A stretch of DNA of 64,000 nt from Acanthopleura granulata (taxonomy: Eukaryota > Mollusca > Polyplacophora > Chitonida > Chitonidae): NCBI GenBank assembly GCA_016165875.1, contig JABBOT010000009.1, positions 16,222,566 to 16,286,565 on the forward strand, given 5' to 3'. Position 1 is the first letter of the stretch. Each line of letters begins with the position of its first letter. The position numbers and the translations under genes are program-made. The notes under the pieces are model-generated. The model saw only the letters and a program-made list of their open reading frames with translations, was not told where the DNA came from and made no database searches. This document shows positions 23,801 to 34,800 of this stretch, in pieces.

Positions 23801-24161
23801 ACTGACTGAATATTAAAGCAACTACGGGACATTTTTTCTGAGCAGAGTTGTACATGAACACTGTGTACAGTAGCCACGTGTACTTATGCCTACATGTACA
23901 GGAACTAAGTTAAAACAGCCAGAAGGTTTCAGATAAATTGAAAAGCACAACAGGAAGTTTAAGATTCCACTCTGGACTGCCATGACAAGGCACAAATGTT
24001 GCGCTAAGGTGTGTGAAGCTTGATGCCTTGTTTCCCATAATAATACTTTCGAACTCCTGTCAAAGGCAGAGCAATTCTCATTTTTTCTTATCGTTAATGG
24101 CTAGATTTTGCGATAATCTGCACACGAAATAAGCAGTTTTAATACGCCACTTTGAAATGTA

Positions 24162-24169
24162 TGACGTCA
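24162..24169. promoter_or_regulatory. Perfect CRE palindrome
   Basis: TGACGTCA about 145 bases downstream, in transcription direction, of the 24.3-kb alternative exon donor. Confidence 0.3.
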
Positions 24170-24312
24170 AAGGTAAACAGGGGATACAAATAAAAGGAGA
24201 GAATTTGTAAAAAATAGAGACGAGGGGGGGGGACAGGTAAAGGAAACTAAAATCTCTCAAAATGAAAGCATTTTTCCACTCAAAGTAAAGGGGAAAGAAA
24301 AGAAAGGTTTAC

Positions 24313-24381
24313 CATGTTGAAGATAAAACTGAGAGTATCTGCGACCCATAGAGCGAGTCCCACTCCACACATCAGTGCCAT
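24313..24381 (-). CDS. PISD: Candidate alternative first coding exon of PISD (short hydrophobic leader)
   Basis: An ATG at 24381 begins 23 codons, MALMCGVGLALWVADTLSFI followed by FNM, that stop at a GTAAAC donor in phase 0. Splicing to 12863 gives FNM then VSLYRK in frame. The peptide is almost wholly hydrophobic with a single acidic residue, like a short signal anchor. About 120 bases upstream is a consensus TATA box (TATAAAAG, 24501-24508 read on minus) with an ERR-type half site beside it, so promoter, short leader, ATG and donor are properly spaced. I infer a separate promoter giving an isoform with a membrane-embedded N-terminus. Peptides this short can arise by chance; the promoter makes that less likely. 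Confidence 0.55.
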
Positions 24382-24500
24382 CTTGATGATTCAAAACTAT
24401 ACAGGACTACATAAAAGAGCTACACAGCAAGGAGAGAAAAACCGACTTTGGGTTGATGACAAGCACAGAGCTGTGAGCTAGAGCAATGTCCACCCACAGG

Positions 24501-24519
24501 CTTTTATACGTTAAGGTCA
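24501..24519 (-). promoter_or_regulatory. TATA box and ERR-type half site of the 24.3-kb PISD promoter
   Basis: On the minus strand the order is TGACCTTAA (24519-24511), CG, TATAAAAG (24508-24501). Transcription would start near 24470-24478, about 90-100 bases before the ATG. A palindromic CCAAGGTCACACCTTGG lies slightly further upstream at 24584-24600 and contains another AAGGTCA. Confidence 0.55.
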
Positions 24520-25304
24520 GATCCCATGACCCGATCACAGAGACCTTGTGGAATGGAAGAAGCCAACATGACGACAAATGTTCCCAAGGTCACACCTTGG
24601 AACCCTGATAACAACATGGGTTTTTAGTCTTATCAGTCTTTTGAACTAAATGCAGGGACAGTACTCACGAACTTTTACAAACAAAAAAGTGAAGCTTATC
24701 TGAAAGACGCAGAGGATTCCTAATTTTGTTTTAATCAGATACCGTTCCAGATGGCCAAAGCTTAATATGATGGAATTTTTGGCAATGGTGAAAGAGAAGG
24801 AAAATAACCAACAAGGAAATTAAGTCATTATACTAAGTCATATGTGACCACAGGACAAATTCTGAGCATCTTTGATCACAACTGTTGATGAATGATGCTT
24901 GGAAATTTTCATTGAAAGAAACTGTTTAAAACTGAAGTACACAAAAAAACTTTGCTTTTTCATATAGGGACAAAGTTCACTTTTCAAATAAATATGGCCC
25001 CAGATAAGTTTGAGTGAAAAACATAAACACACTAACATTTTTCCAACTGCATTTTCCTTTTATAATACAATTGTTAATAATACATAATTATTAATAATCC
25101 AAATTATTCAATCAATTAGCTTCATCTACATCAATACATGCTTCTTAAAGTATTATGGTCACTCTTTCTTAGGGCTGCATGGATGATAAATGTATTGGGC
25201 TATCATGTAACATGCACTAAAATGTCTGTTTAAATATGCATGCTTAGATTTTTACGTAATACTTAACAATTTTTTAGTTATAAGAACAACGAGGAGGCCT
25301 TTGG

Positions 25305-25560
25305 AATGTATATATACTGTGTCTTCTCATGGCAAGGGGAGTCCACAATGCCAAAGTTCTGCCGCCACTGGAACATCATGCTGAAGACACCAGACAAGAC
25401 ACCCCACCCACTCACATTATACAGACACCGGGCAGACCAGCTGGTCCTGTTTCCTTGCTCGAACCTTTCAGTGGTAAGCACCAAGCGAGGCAGCAGTAAG
25501 TTCCACTTCTCAAAGTGTTTGGTAAGACTGGGCCCAGGATAGATCCTTGAGGAAGACATT
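25305..25560 (-). mobile_element. SINE family 2 copy
   Basis: Shares TGTCTTCTCATGGCAAGGGG, CGCCACTGGAACATCATGC, CTCACATTATACAGACACCG and CTTTCAGTGGTAAGCACCAA with the 12.3-kb copy. The tRNA head end is decayed (TTCTAACCACAAGGTC). Confidence 0.7.
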
Positions 25561-27540
25561 CTAACCACAAGGTCATAATACATTTTCAGAATAATTCAAA
25601 GGCTGTAAACTAATGCTTTTGATGCCTATGCTCAAGTTTTTGTGGGCAGAAATTAATCCAACTTGACAAAAAACTCACAAGTTACCCTGTAATGTGGATG
25701 AATCAATCAGTATCAAGCCAAACATATCACTTAAAAAAAGTCAAAGTTTATGTGAAATGTTCCCCGAAAAATCTGTTCAAGCCATGCTCAGTAGACGTAC
25801 TGAATACAGCTGCTGATTTTATCTTAATCATAGAATCATACCTTACTCACTCTTAAGCCTAAGGTGAGATTTCTGTGATACAAAATTTATAGGCAATTCG
25901 AAAATTTACCCAACAAAGTTAAAGTTCATTTCAGTTAGAGATAACAATTTTACAGTTGTGTTCTACGTTTCAACAGAAACAAATAAAAAACAAATAGCAT
26001 ATCTTTGTCCTACAGTAACTAAGTAAATTTCATGAAACAAAGAAAAAACATGAAAAAGGGAGAGCCTTGAAATGTGAATCTCTGCGTCATAAGGACTGGT
26101 TTTACTGCAGTCACTTATTTTATACTTTTAAAATGATCCAGCTAGCTTACAACCTTGGTGAACCCTTCTAGAAATTTTCCAAACCATTAAACTTACTGTC
26201 GCACCTGTGAAAGGTAGAAAGTACTCGAGTTAAAAAAAAAAAAAAAAAACATTCTCAAAGTGGGACTTATATTGGTAATTTTCCATCCAACAAAAACGAG
26301 GTTCTAGAAGTGGGGGAAGGATTTTATGCAAAACATTCGTGCAGAGAGTTGCATGTAACAATGTTCTGCAGCTACATTAAGCTTTAATGTCACCTCTTGT
26401 TTTGATCACCTTGGCCTCTTTTAATACTGCCACTCCACAAGAACAAAGACGTGAAAATAAAACGTCTGCAGAACTGTTTTTTCCTTTGAAATATACAAAA
26501 TCATACATAAATTAAATACACAGACACATACAACAAATGTTAGACTAGGGTATGCAGTCAGCTAATGATGAGGCTTATTAGTGAAATGGAATTCCCTCCA
26601 GGCCATAATGTCAATAAAGTGAATCTGCAGAAAACCTTCCTGTACTAGCACATCATCCATTAACCTTTACTTGGCGGTCCTCTGAGGAAGGTCATCTACC
26701 AGAGGCTGAAGGACACTGTACCTCTCACACTAGGGACAAGTGCAATCAGAACCATGATTTGCAAGAAAATACATATGCACCCATTTTTTAAAATAATTTT
26801 CTCAAATTGTTATAACAGACATTTAACCATTTCACAGACTCTACACATAGTTAATAAACGCTATTTGAATTTATAACATACATGAATCTTTCATTGTACT
26901 TACCTATTAAAAATTTTAACTGGAAAATGCATTTTCAATAATCATATTATTTCATGACAAAATTCCATTCTACACATTGTTTGCCAGTGAGAGAGCAAGT
27001 TGAGAAAATAACTGTGTCCACAGGTTTTCATCTTCATTTAAAATTTAACTTAAGGTGCATCTACTTTCCCTGGCAAACTGTAGTAAAAAATCTAAACTGA
27101 CCATTATTCTCATTTCTGGTCACTGCTTAGTAACTCCTATATCCATCTTGAATGTTTTTAATTTACTGATAAAAGAAAATTATATCAGGAAGCTATAGAG
27201 TGCAGTAATGGAATCAGAACTAATAATGCAATATTTTCAAACATTTCCAGCAATACCTTTCTTTGGATCTTTTCACCTTCTTTGTCAAAGAACAGACCTA
27301 TAAAGATATCCAGTTTTCACACTGCGTTGATAAGAGTTGTCCCCCTTGTGCCTGACATCTGTTTTTACAACGCTAACACAGTCAACAGTGAGGTTGTCAT
27401 GGTGATACAGCAATAAGCCCCAATCATGCATATAAGGGCAAAACAACATATTTCTTTCTTTCAAGTGACTTAGTGCTAAGATTAAAAAAATGATTTTCAT
27501 AACATGTCCTAACATGACACATGGCAGTATTAAATCCAAC

Positions 27541-27650
27541 AAAACATATTTATTAATTTATCTGATTGGTGTTTTATGCCATACTCAAGAATATTTCACT
27601 TATACCACGGGGGCCAGCATTATGGTGGAAGGACACCAGACATAACTCCT
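27541..27650 (-). mobile_element. SINE family 1 fragment
   Basis: GCCATACTCAAGAATATTTC, ACTTATACCACG and GGCCAGCATTATGGTGGAAG mark the core. The tRNA-like head is missing. Confidence 0.75.
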
Positions 27651-27754
27651 ACTGCACTTTCTATGGGTAATCTAAAAATGGATAAATCAGAACATATTTA
27701 GGTTTCCATTTTCCTAACCTGAAGCAACCTCCGCAGTTAAGGTTAATTCTCTGT

Positions 27755-27890
27755 GAATATGATTTATTTATTTGGCTGGTGCTTTATGCTCTAGTCAAGA
27801 ATATTTCACTTACACAACAGCTGCCAGTATTATGGTGGGAGGAAACTGGGCAGAGGCCAGCAGAAACCCACGCTCTGCGAATATGCACAG
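27755..27890 (-). mobile_element. Second SINE family 1 fragment in the same orientation
   Basis: GTCAAGAATATTTCACTTAC, CTGCCAGTATTATGGTGGGA and GGCAGAGGCCAGCAGAAACC. It lies about 110 bases from the previous fragment. Confidence 0.75.
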
Positions 27891-28322
27891 ACTGAGCTAG
27901 GAAGTGGCTAAATATTCAACTGGTATATGGTTCAAAGCAGATGTCCCAGATACTGAGAATTTCGGAATCACATTGAACTAACTGTTAGTGTAAGAATAAC
28001 TTAATTTACATACAGATGTAATGGTCCAATGATGTGTCATTTTAAGGAACTGAACTCAAGTGAATTTCAACACGCCTGATATTGCTTACACATGTACCTC
28101 AAAAATTTATATAAAATCCTTCACAAGAGTAAGTCATTGTAAAATCTTTTGTACTAGCCTTTAATTGCCAAGGAACTTAAATAAAGACATTTTCAACATT
28201 TTCGTTGAAATTTAACAGCTAAAAAAAAAATTAAATTCAGTGCTCCCATGGACAAGCAGAAGTGATAGTCTTCAACTGGTTTTAAGAATCTAGAGCCTCA
28301 TCCTTTAAGGTAAACCAGGCAC

Positions 28323-28415
28323 CTGGTCCTTGCCCACACTTCTGATATAGGTGTGTCGGCCTTGGGAGCAGGGCTGGCAGGTCAATGGTACGGCCCCTCT
28401 AGAACACTCAGCCAT
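28323..28415 (-). CDS. Weak candidate for a further alternative first exon of PISD
   Basis: On the minus strand an ATTGG (CCAAT) box and TATAATAAA (28461-28453) precede an ATG at 28415. It opens 31 codons starting MAECSRGAVPLTCQPCSQGR and reaches a phase-0 GT at 28322. The putative donor GTGCCT is poor, the 5' leader would be only about 15 bases, and the Cys-rich peptide looks like no PISD N-terminus I know. The stretch is GC-rich against its surroundings. Confidence 0.2.
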
Positions 28416-30270
28416 GCTCCCAGGGAGTGACAGGCCCTGCCACCAGGGGCACTTTATTATAGCTCAGCCAATCAGTGGAGAGTGGAGTACAGATGACCAG
28501 TCAGATGACAGCAGAGGAAATTGGACCAATCAAACACAATGAGAGACTTAAAATTTTGCCCTTGGCTACAAGTGACACATTTTTTCTTGACATTTCTATT
28601 CTATTGATATTAGGAAGGTGATTTTCAGATTGTTTGAAAGGTATGATAATATCCTAGTGAAAAAATATTTTAGAACCAAAAGTAACATTTTATGACATTC
28701 ATCAGCCTCTAAGAATGCAAATTTTTAGGATGGGTGAGGGGGGGGGAATTATATCATAACTGAAGTCGCATGTTGTAATGATAAATGGTTACATGCATAT
28801 ATGTATCATATTTATTCAAATTACTGGGACAGATAACAGTCCCGCTGAAAGGAAAAAATATTTGCATTTCTCATGTAGTTCTTCAAAAAAGTAAAGATAT
28901 GGGTATGTTGGTCATTAGATGGTCTAGCCAAGGGAGAAATAAGAAACTTTGTATCCCTGTTCCATGTATCTTAGCTAAAGGGAGTAGATCAGGTGTCTCA
29001 ACAAATAGAAGAATTAGTGTAGCTTGTTCAAAATAAGCCCTTAAAATGAACTACATATATAGATATATACTGTGTGTTCCACACACTGAATATGACTCAA
29101 TCCAAAAGCCACCACTGCTTGGAGAGTTTACACATGCACCAATATTAATGTACATGGATGGTTCACTTCGTCTTCACTGGAAACAATTTACATCACAAGA
29201 CATTAATTAGAGAATAATTGTGAAATCACTACAGGTATCTGTCACATCAATGTAACCTCCCATGATCTTCTGGTCCGAGGATCACAAAGCCGTCTTAGAC
29301 TTTACAAGTCAGGCTTTGTCTTAACCTCAATATTTTTTCGTACTACACTGAAATTGTGAGTAAGCAAAAACAAAGTTCATTTCAATACTTGAAGATAGAG
29401 ACTAAGACTTTTATAATAAAATTGAAAAAAAAAAAATGTGTTTAACTTCAAATCTAGGACCGGGAATAATACCACTAAGTTAAGACTGCAGTCTGATTTT
29501 CTGAGTCTTTGTGATCCTAGCACCTGTGTAAAGTGAGCTTACATACGGTCCACAGATTTCTTGATTCCAACTGAATCATCTACCTTATGTGGCATATGGT
29601 CATGTTCTTTGTGAAGTTTTATAAATTTTTAACAGAAAACTTGGCATCAAAAGTATCATATTCAGGCCTCTGCGCACTTTTACAGGCCAAACTTTGAATG
29701 TATGTAAAATACAGTCCATTTTCTTACATTATCAGTAATTGTAATGTAAACACTGAACATTTGTGTACATGATGAATATTTATGAAGATTTAAACTCTAT
29801 CCAGTGCTACAGGAAATATATACTGAATAGAATTCTTCAAAAATGTTTGCTTCTTGTATTCTTACAGGCAAAGACCATGATAACCATGTATGAAAAGAAA
29901 ACTCCAAGTACTTGTTGTTGAAAAATATGTACTTCATAAAATTCTTCAAACATTCTAGATTCAAATTTTTCTATAATTTTTAATTTTAAAATTCTGTCAT
30001 TCACCAAGACCTGCCATATCTCTTCAAAAATGTGAAATGGCTTTTCAAAACTCTCACTTCCTTTCCCAAAACACAACTATACTGACGTCTTTGCTCATTT
30101 CAACATTGTTCTCTGGTTAGAATCTTGAACATGCCTATACTACATGTATCTCCTTAGTTTACTACCCTCACCAACAAAACAAACATACCGGTCAAAATAA
30201 CTATAAAATCTTCCAAGGTTTCAAAGGGCTCGTTGTGGAGAGCCATTTTGAAAGGTCATGTGGTGAATCT

Positions 30271-30370
30271 CTTTTGATTTTTTTTTTTTTTTTTTGATTC
30301 AGGTTTTTTTTTTCTTTTTTTTTACTTTTGTTTTTTAGGGGAATTCTTTTTTTTCTTCTTTTTTTGTGTG
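30271..30370. repeat. Poly-T/poly-A-rich tract
   Basis: Several T runs of 8 to 18 bases broken by GATTCAGG and similar words. Confidence 0.85.
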
Positions 30371-31235
30371 TTTTTCATGTATTTATGAGTGCTGGAGTTC
30401 TGGCATTGACACTATTCTGAGAACCAAGTTATTTTCTCTTTTGTCTACGGACAAAACTCCAATTTTTACAATCCAACTGATAAGGTGACACAAAAAGGAC
30501 CTTTGTTGTGTTTTTCACCACAGGCGAGTTTAGTGCAAACCTCCATCGAGTTGGCAACTTGGAAAAACGTAACAATTTTTTGGAAAGACAGGAATGGGCT
30601 CCAGATTAATTTTATAATAATACATAGAGTTAATCTATTGGTCGATACACTTGGGCTTTGGATACTATTACTCATAATTTAATGAACACCTGAACTGTTG
30701 ATTATCAATATAAAATAATGCACAGATGCTCTAAATCATAAAAACATTTTTGCAGGCTTTGTACTTTATGTGCTTTAATATTGCAAGCATGTTATATTAC
30801 ACTGTTTCTGGAGAACTAATAATTTCTCTTTCCCTATTTAAACCATTAATATGTTTCTTTCAGCCAAACTGAATGTATCTTTTATCTTCAAAATCAAATT
30901 AAAAATGTGCCTAGAGTACACCAGTAAACAAGAGGTCTCTTACTTAGTACGCAAATAGGTAGGGATATGAGTAATTGGTATAAATTTACTGGTACTTTTA
31001 GCCAGAACTTTTCCGTTGACCTTGACATAGGTAAATGACCTTATAATGCAGTCAAGTAGAAACCATTACAGGTCACAGGCTTTCTGTGTCATCCTGTACA
31101 AGAGAGAGAGAGACAGCGAGCAAAAAAGAGAGAAAGTCAAATTTAGTATGGTTAATGACCCCGCTTAAAACTTGCATTCATCACTCAAGGAATGGTAAAA
31201 AAATTATTACTTTTTTACTGCAGGAGCTCGCATTT

Positions 31236-31535
31236 TTCCACTCACATATCATCCTAATATACCTTGCCAGTAGCATATCATCCTAATATACCTTGCCAAT
31301 AGCATATCATCCTAATATACCTTCCCAGAAGCATATCATCCTAATATACCTTCCCAGTAGCATATCATAAAATGCCATAAAATACTTTTGCAGCTGAAAA
31401 ACACATTTTTCCAGAAGGACATCATCCTGCCTTCCGAACAAACCTCAAAACCCCTTTCTACAATCCATAGACCTCTCAAAATAAGGAAATATGAACAATT
31501 TTGTCATTGACGAAATTCAAGGTCATTTAGGGTAA
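31236..31535 (+). repeat. Foldback repeat copy with internal ~28-bp tandem expansion
   Basis: The words AGCATATCATCCTAATATAC plus CTTNCCAG repeat about four times from 31239 to 31368. A fresh core then reads CAGAAGGACATCATCCTGCC, TTCCGAACAAACCTC, and ends with CAAGGTCATTTAGGGTA. Confidence 0.65.
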
Positions 31536-32664
31536 AAGGTGCTTTACTGCAGTCACACAATTTTGTTGTTATAATCCTTTCTTATCACATATATTGTCAC
31601 GTGTTACAATGTTAGTTGAAATTGCTCATTATATATAAAAACAGGCACTTGCTGAGATCATCAATGCCAACCCTGCCAAGCAACCCAAAGTTAAATAGAC
31701 TGATTTATTATTTATACACAGGTGAAATATCAGAATTTCCTTAACTGAAATTTAAAGGTTACATATCACATTTGCATTCATACATTTACATATTCCACAA
31801 CCAGTTGCCAGGATGTCAGAGAAGAAACAATTTAGAAAATGTCTAGGACAAATAAAGTGTCAATTTTGAAAGAAATTTACAGGAATGCCATTGTGATTGA
31901 TAAATGAGCTTCAATTTCACTGCCTGATGAAAGAAGTAACTGCATTTCTCAAGACATGTTGACTTTAAAGATGCCTGTGATATCATCAAAGGGAGATAAT
32001 ACAGTTAGCCAACAGTATACCATTTGGTGATGAACCTGCCCTTCTAATAACAAAGGCTAACATCTCCTGCAGCGAATTATGAAAAAGCCTTGCCACAAGA
32101 GGCAAGATGTTTTCCAATCGTGGAGCCAATTTAATTTCATTTATTAAAGGCATGACAGACCAACTTGCCATAAACTCTCTCATCAGGGTGGATTGCATAA
32201 AGTCACTTTTGTCAAAACTTCTGAACCATGATTAAAAAGGGAATGCCACAAGTATGTCACGCATGACATTTGTTACACTAGTGCCATTCTAGAGCACAAA
32301 TGTGATGTGTAATGTTTTTCTTGGAGTTTTAGAAAGTTAAATATATTTCTTCATTCTTCAAGTAAAAATACTCAGTAGATGCATTTTTTTTTTCCATCAT
32401 TACTGATGTACCACAGGTATATTATTCAGTTAAGTGTGATGAAAAATAGAATAGAGACAGTTCACCTCTAAGAAGAAATTGTCTCTACCTGAATATTTCA
32501 CATCATTAACTGCAATTAATGTAAGAATTATGATCCTGACGTATGAGGTTTAGATTTGTCTAACAAACTTGTAGAAAAATGATTTAATGATGTAAGATTT
32601 TTCATTCCACTAAGAATTTTTTTTCAAATTTTCATTTATTTCAGAGTTTCCAGTATTTGCATAT

Positions 32665-32900
32665 CTATGCTTGGGTTTTACATCATATTCAACAATTCAT
32701 CAGTTATATGACGAGGCCGAATCCTTCGTAGAATGTATGTGTATATTTACTGTGTCTCCTTGTATCAGGGCGAGTCCATGCTACCACCACTGGAATATCA
32801 TGCCAAAGACACCAGACACGGCATCACAACCTGTCACATTATACTGACACTGGGCCAACCAGTCTTGTTTCCTCGCTCTGAACTCTCAGTGGTGTGATTT
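32665..32900 (-). mobile_element. SINE family 2 copy, truncated
   Basis: GTGTCTCCTTGTATCAGGGC, CACCACTGGAATATCATGCC, TCACATTATACTGACACTGG. The tRNA head is missing after CTCAGTGGTG. Confidence 0.7.
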
Positions 32901-33090
32901 CCATGGTAAACCACCAACCCTTGCAAAGTTTCTGGCAGAGCTTTCCTGTGTGACACACATGTACAAACTTGCTAGTACACTGAAGGAAGACCAGTGGTCT
33001 TCAACAAATAGCCACATGAGCATCACTTCTACAAACCTTTCAAAATTTGTGGATGAACATATCATAATCTCACAAAATCTTATTCATCAG

Positions 33091-33224
33091 GGCCCGGTTT
33101 CACGAAACTTCAAAAGTTCAGTAAATTGCTTAAGCCTGTCGTCCAACACTGAGGGTTTCCTTGAAAAACTTACATGTATGTCAAACACTGCTTAAGCAAA
33201 AAAAACTTTCGTGAAACCAGGTCC
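33091..33224. mobile_element. 134-bp palindromic MITE
   Basis: The left end GGCCCGGTTTCACGAAACTT pairs with the right end, whose complement is GGACCTGGTTTCACGAAAGT. Inside, TTGCTTAAGC pairs with GCTTAAGCAA. Most of the element can fold as one hairpin. I recall similar GGGCCCGGTTTCACGAA-type elements from marine invertebrates. Confidence 0.65.
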
Positions 33225-33278
33225 AGCTTTTCATCAACAGAAAGAGAAATGCTAAAAAGGTAACTTAAAGGCACTGAC

Positions 33279-33433
33279 CTGCCAGCCAGGTAGATCCTCC
33301 TCCTGTGAGTCCGTGGGGACCCTGGGTTTGAACTTGGCGTAAGCCACGTACCCGAGGCCTACCCCCACCCCGGGGATGACCACCCACCTGGACGTGGTGA
33401 GGTGGAAGAGTCTTGTTAGGGGAGGGGCCGAGG
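33279..33433 (-). CDS. PISD: PISD mitochondrial-isoform exon (transmembrane anchor)
   Basis: The exon lies between TGCCCTCTACAG and a GTCAGT donor. It completes a codon from the previous exon (needs one base) and encodes SAPPLTRLFHLTTSRWVVIP, GVGVGLGYVAYAKFKPRVPT and DSQEEDLPGWQ, ending in phase 0. Joining 12863 gives GWQ then VSLYRK, matching the arrangement of the mitochondrial human isoform: a glycine-rich single membrane segment, a charged linker, a Trp-containing end, then VALYKS. The Gly-rich VVIPGVGVGLGYVAYA stretch should be the inner-membrane anchor. An open frame extends upstream in the intron, but the consensus acceptor and phase argue for the exon given. Confidence 0.85.
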
Positions 33434-34690
33434 CTGTAGAGGGCAGAAAAAAAGCACACATCATCAGTCATTGGGTAATTATATCTTTGAGGTCAATTTT
33501 TTACCTCAAAGAAATAATTCCACCAGCATTCCAACTAGAGCTTAGCTTTCTTTTTTTAAAGTGGCTCGCTTTCCTTGACTCTGGTTTATTCATCCGCCAC
33601 AAGGGGCCAGTAAGCTTTCAGGTGAAATGTGAATAACTTCTTATGAGAAAAATTCAAGAGTTGGCATCAAATGTATCATTTAAAAATTTAAGGCTGTTAT
33701 GTACTTCTGAAAGTACATATCTATGGGTTAAATACTAGGTCCAGCATTAAATAGAAACATACTTCATAAAGACAAAACCTGACCCAGAGGTTATCCCAGT
33801 TTGCATCAACAACATGTGCTTACAAATTGATGCAAAAGGTCATTAATACTTTTAGTATCTTCTTTATTTTGATGGGTGCCTAACACCATATTCAATATTA
33901 TCATTCCTCAGAGAGTGATTCTTGGTTTCCATGATATTCAGCAGAAGGTGATATATGACAATAATGTGCTGAAGCAAAGAACCAACATTCATGAGGCACA
34001 GCCAGAGAGATGAAAGTCAACGATCTCATGCATTTATGCAGTTATCTCCCTTTATCAGCACTCCATCATGCGCTTGTTTGCAAAGTACACAGTCGCATGA
34101 TGACTTGATCAGCCAGATAAGAATTGTACATGTAAGAGCAGCAATCCAAAATTTCAACAGAGCAGGTTTTTTCTTACTTTTTCTTCCACTTCTTCCAGCA
34201 TAATGAAACACACAGTGCGTAACATGGGAGAGGATATCAGGAATTGTCAGAAAATTGATGTTTTAAAAAATGGGTATGGATACCACAGGAAACCAGTCAT
34301 CATTGGTTTAGTCAATCGGCGGCCATACAGAGTAACAAAGATAATGGCGTGTAACTGCCAAATACCCTAATTCTTCAACATTTTCAATCACCAGTGAAAG
34401 CAATATTTTAATATTTTCTTGGAGAACTGTATGGTCTAGAGAAATAATTCTCCTATTTTTATGAAGCTTATACCTGTGGTGATACATACAAATATGTTTT
34501 GGCTTCATTTTTACAAATAACTGTATGAATACAATACCCTGTAAAAACTGTTTTAATGATTGAAAAGGTTGAAGATGGCCAAGTAATCCACTCAGCAACA
34601 AGGTCCTCAATTACGCCCAACTGTGACTGTATGTGAATCATGACATGGAATTTTCATACCAAGTTTCTAACTTTGAACCAAACTGCTTAC
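33434..34690 (-). other. PISD intron
   Basis: No exon or clear repeat beyond a decayed SINE-like scrap near 33868-33905. Confidence 0.6.
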
Positions 34691-34800
34691 TTTGCACAGT
34701 CCTCCTCGGCAGATCATCGACTCCCTTAGCTGAATGCTGCTGATGCTGACGTTTCACAGATTTCTGGTTGCCATGTCGCCGAAACAGTAACAAGAGAAAC
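34691..34800 (-). CDS. PISD: Candidate PISD 5' exon (Arg/Lys-rich presequence)
   Basis: A pyrimidine-rich tract ending CCTTATGTTACAG precedes 110 bases with a good GTAAGC donor. In one frame they encode FLLLLFRRHGNQKSVKRQHQ, then QHSAKGVDDLPRRTVQ plus one base. That leftover A with CC of the 33433 exon makes Thr, so the frame runs through without a stop. The composition suits a mitochondrial presequence. It needs an upstream exon ending in phase 2. None of the visible donors at 39.4 kb supplies that: splicing from either 39398 or 39451 makes early stops. It may be an optional exon of a transcript whose start I cannot see. Confidence 0.4.

Larger units (their letters stand above)
19102..24312 (-). 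other. PISD intron/5' flank of the 18.7-kb exon
   Basis: No exon is recognised. Near 20.8-20.95 kb a CCAAT box (minus strand CAGCCAATCAAATGG) lies beside TTAAGGTCA at 20888. A perfect CRE lies at 24162. The rest is AT-rich unique sequence with unconserved open frames. Confidence 0.55.
24382..28320 (-). other. PISD intron, mostly unique AT-rich DNA
   Basis: Contains the promoter elements just upstream of 24381, a SINE family 2 copy (25305-25560), a poly-A run at about 26230-26248 and two SINE family 1 fragments (27541-27650 and 27755-27890). No other coding exon is seen. Confidence 0.6.
28550..33090 (-). other. PISD intron, unique DNA with scattered repeats
   Basis: Contains a partial inverse foldback core (28615-28690), a T-rich tract (30271-30370), a tandemly expanded foldback copy (31236-31535) and a SINE family 2 copy (32665-32900). 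No exon is recognised. Confidence 0.6.
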
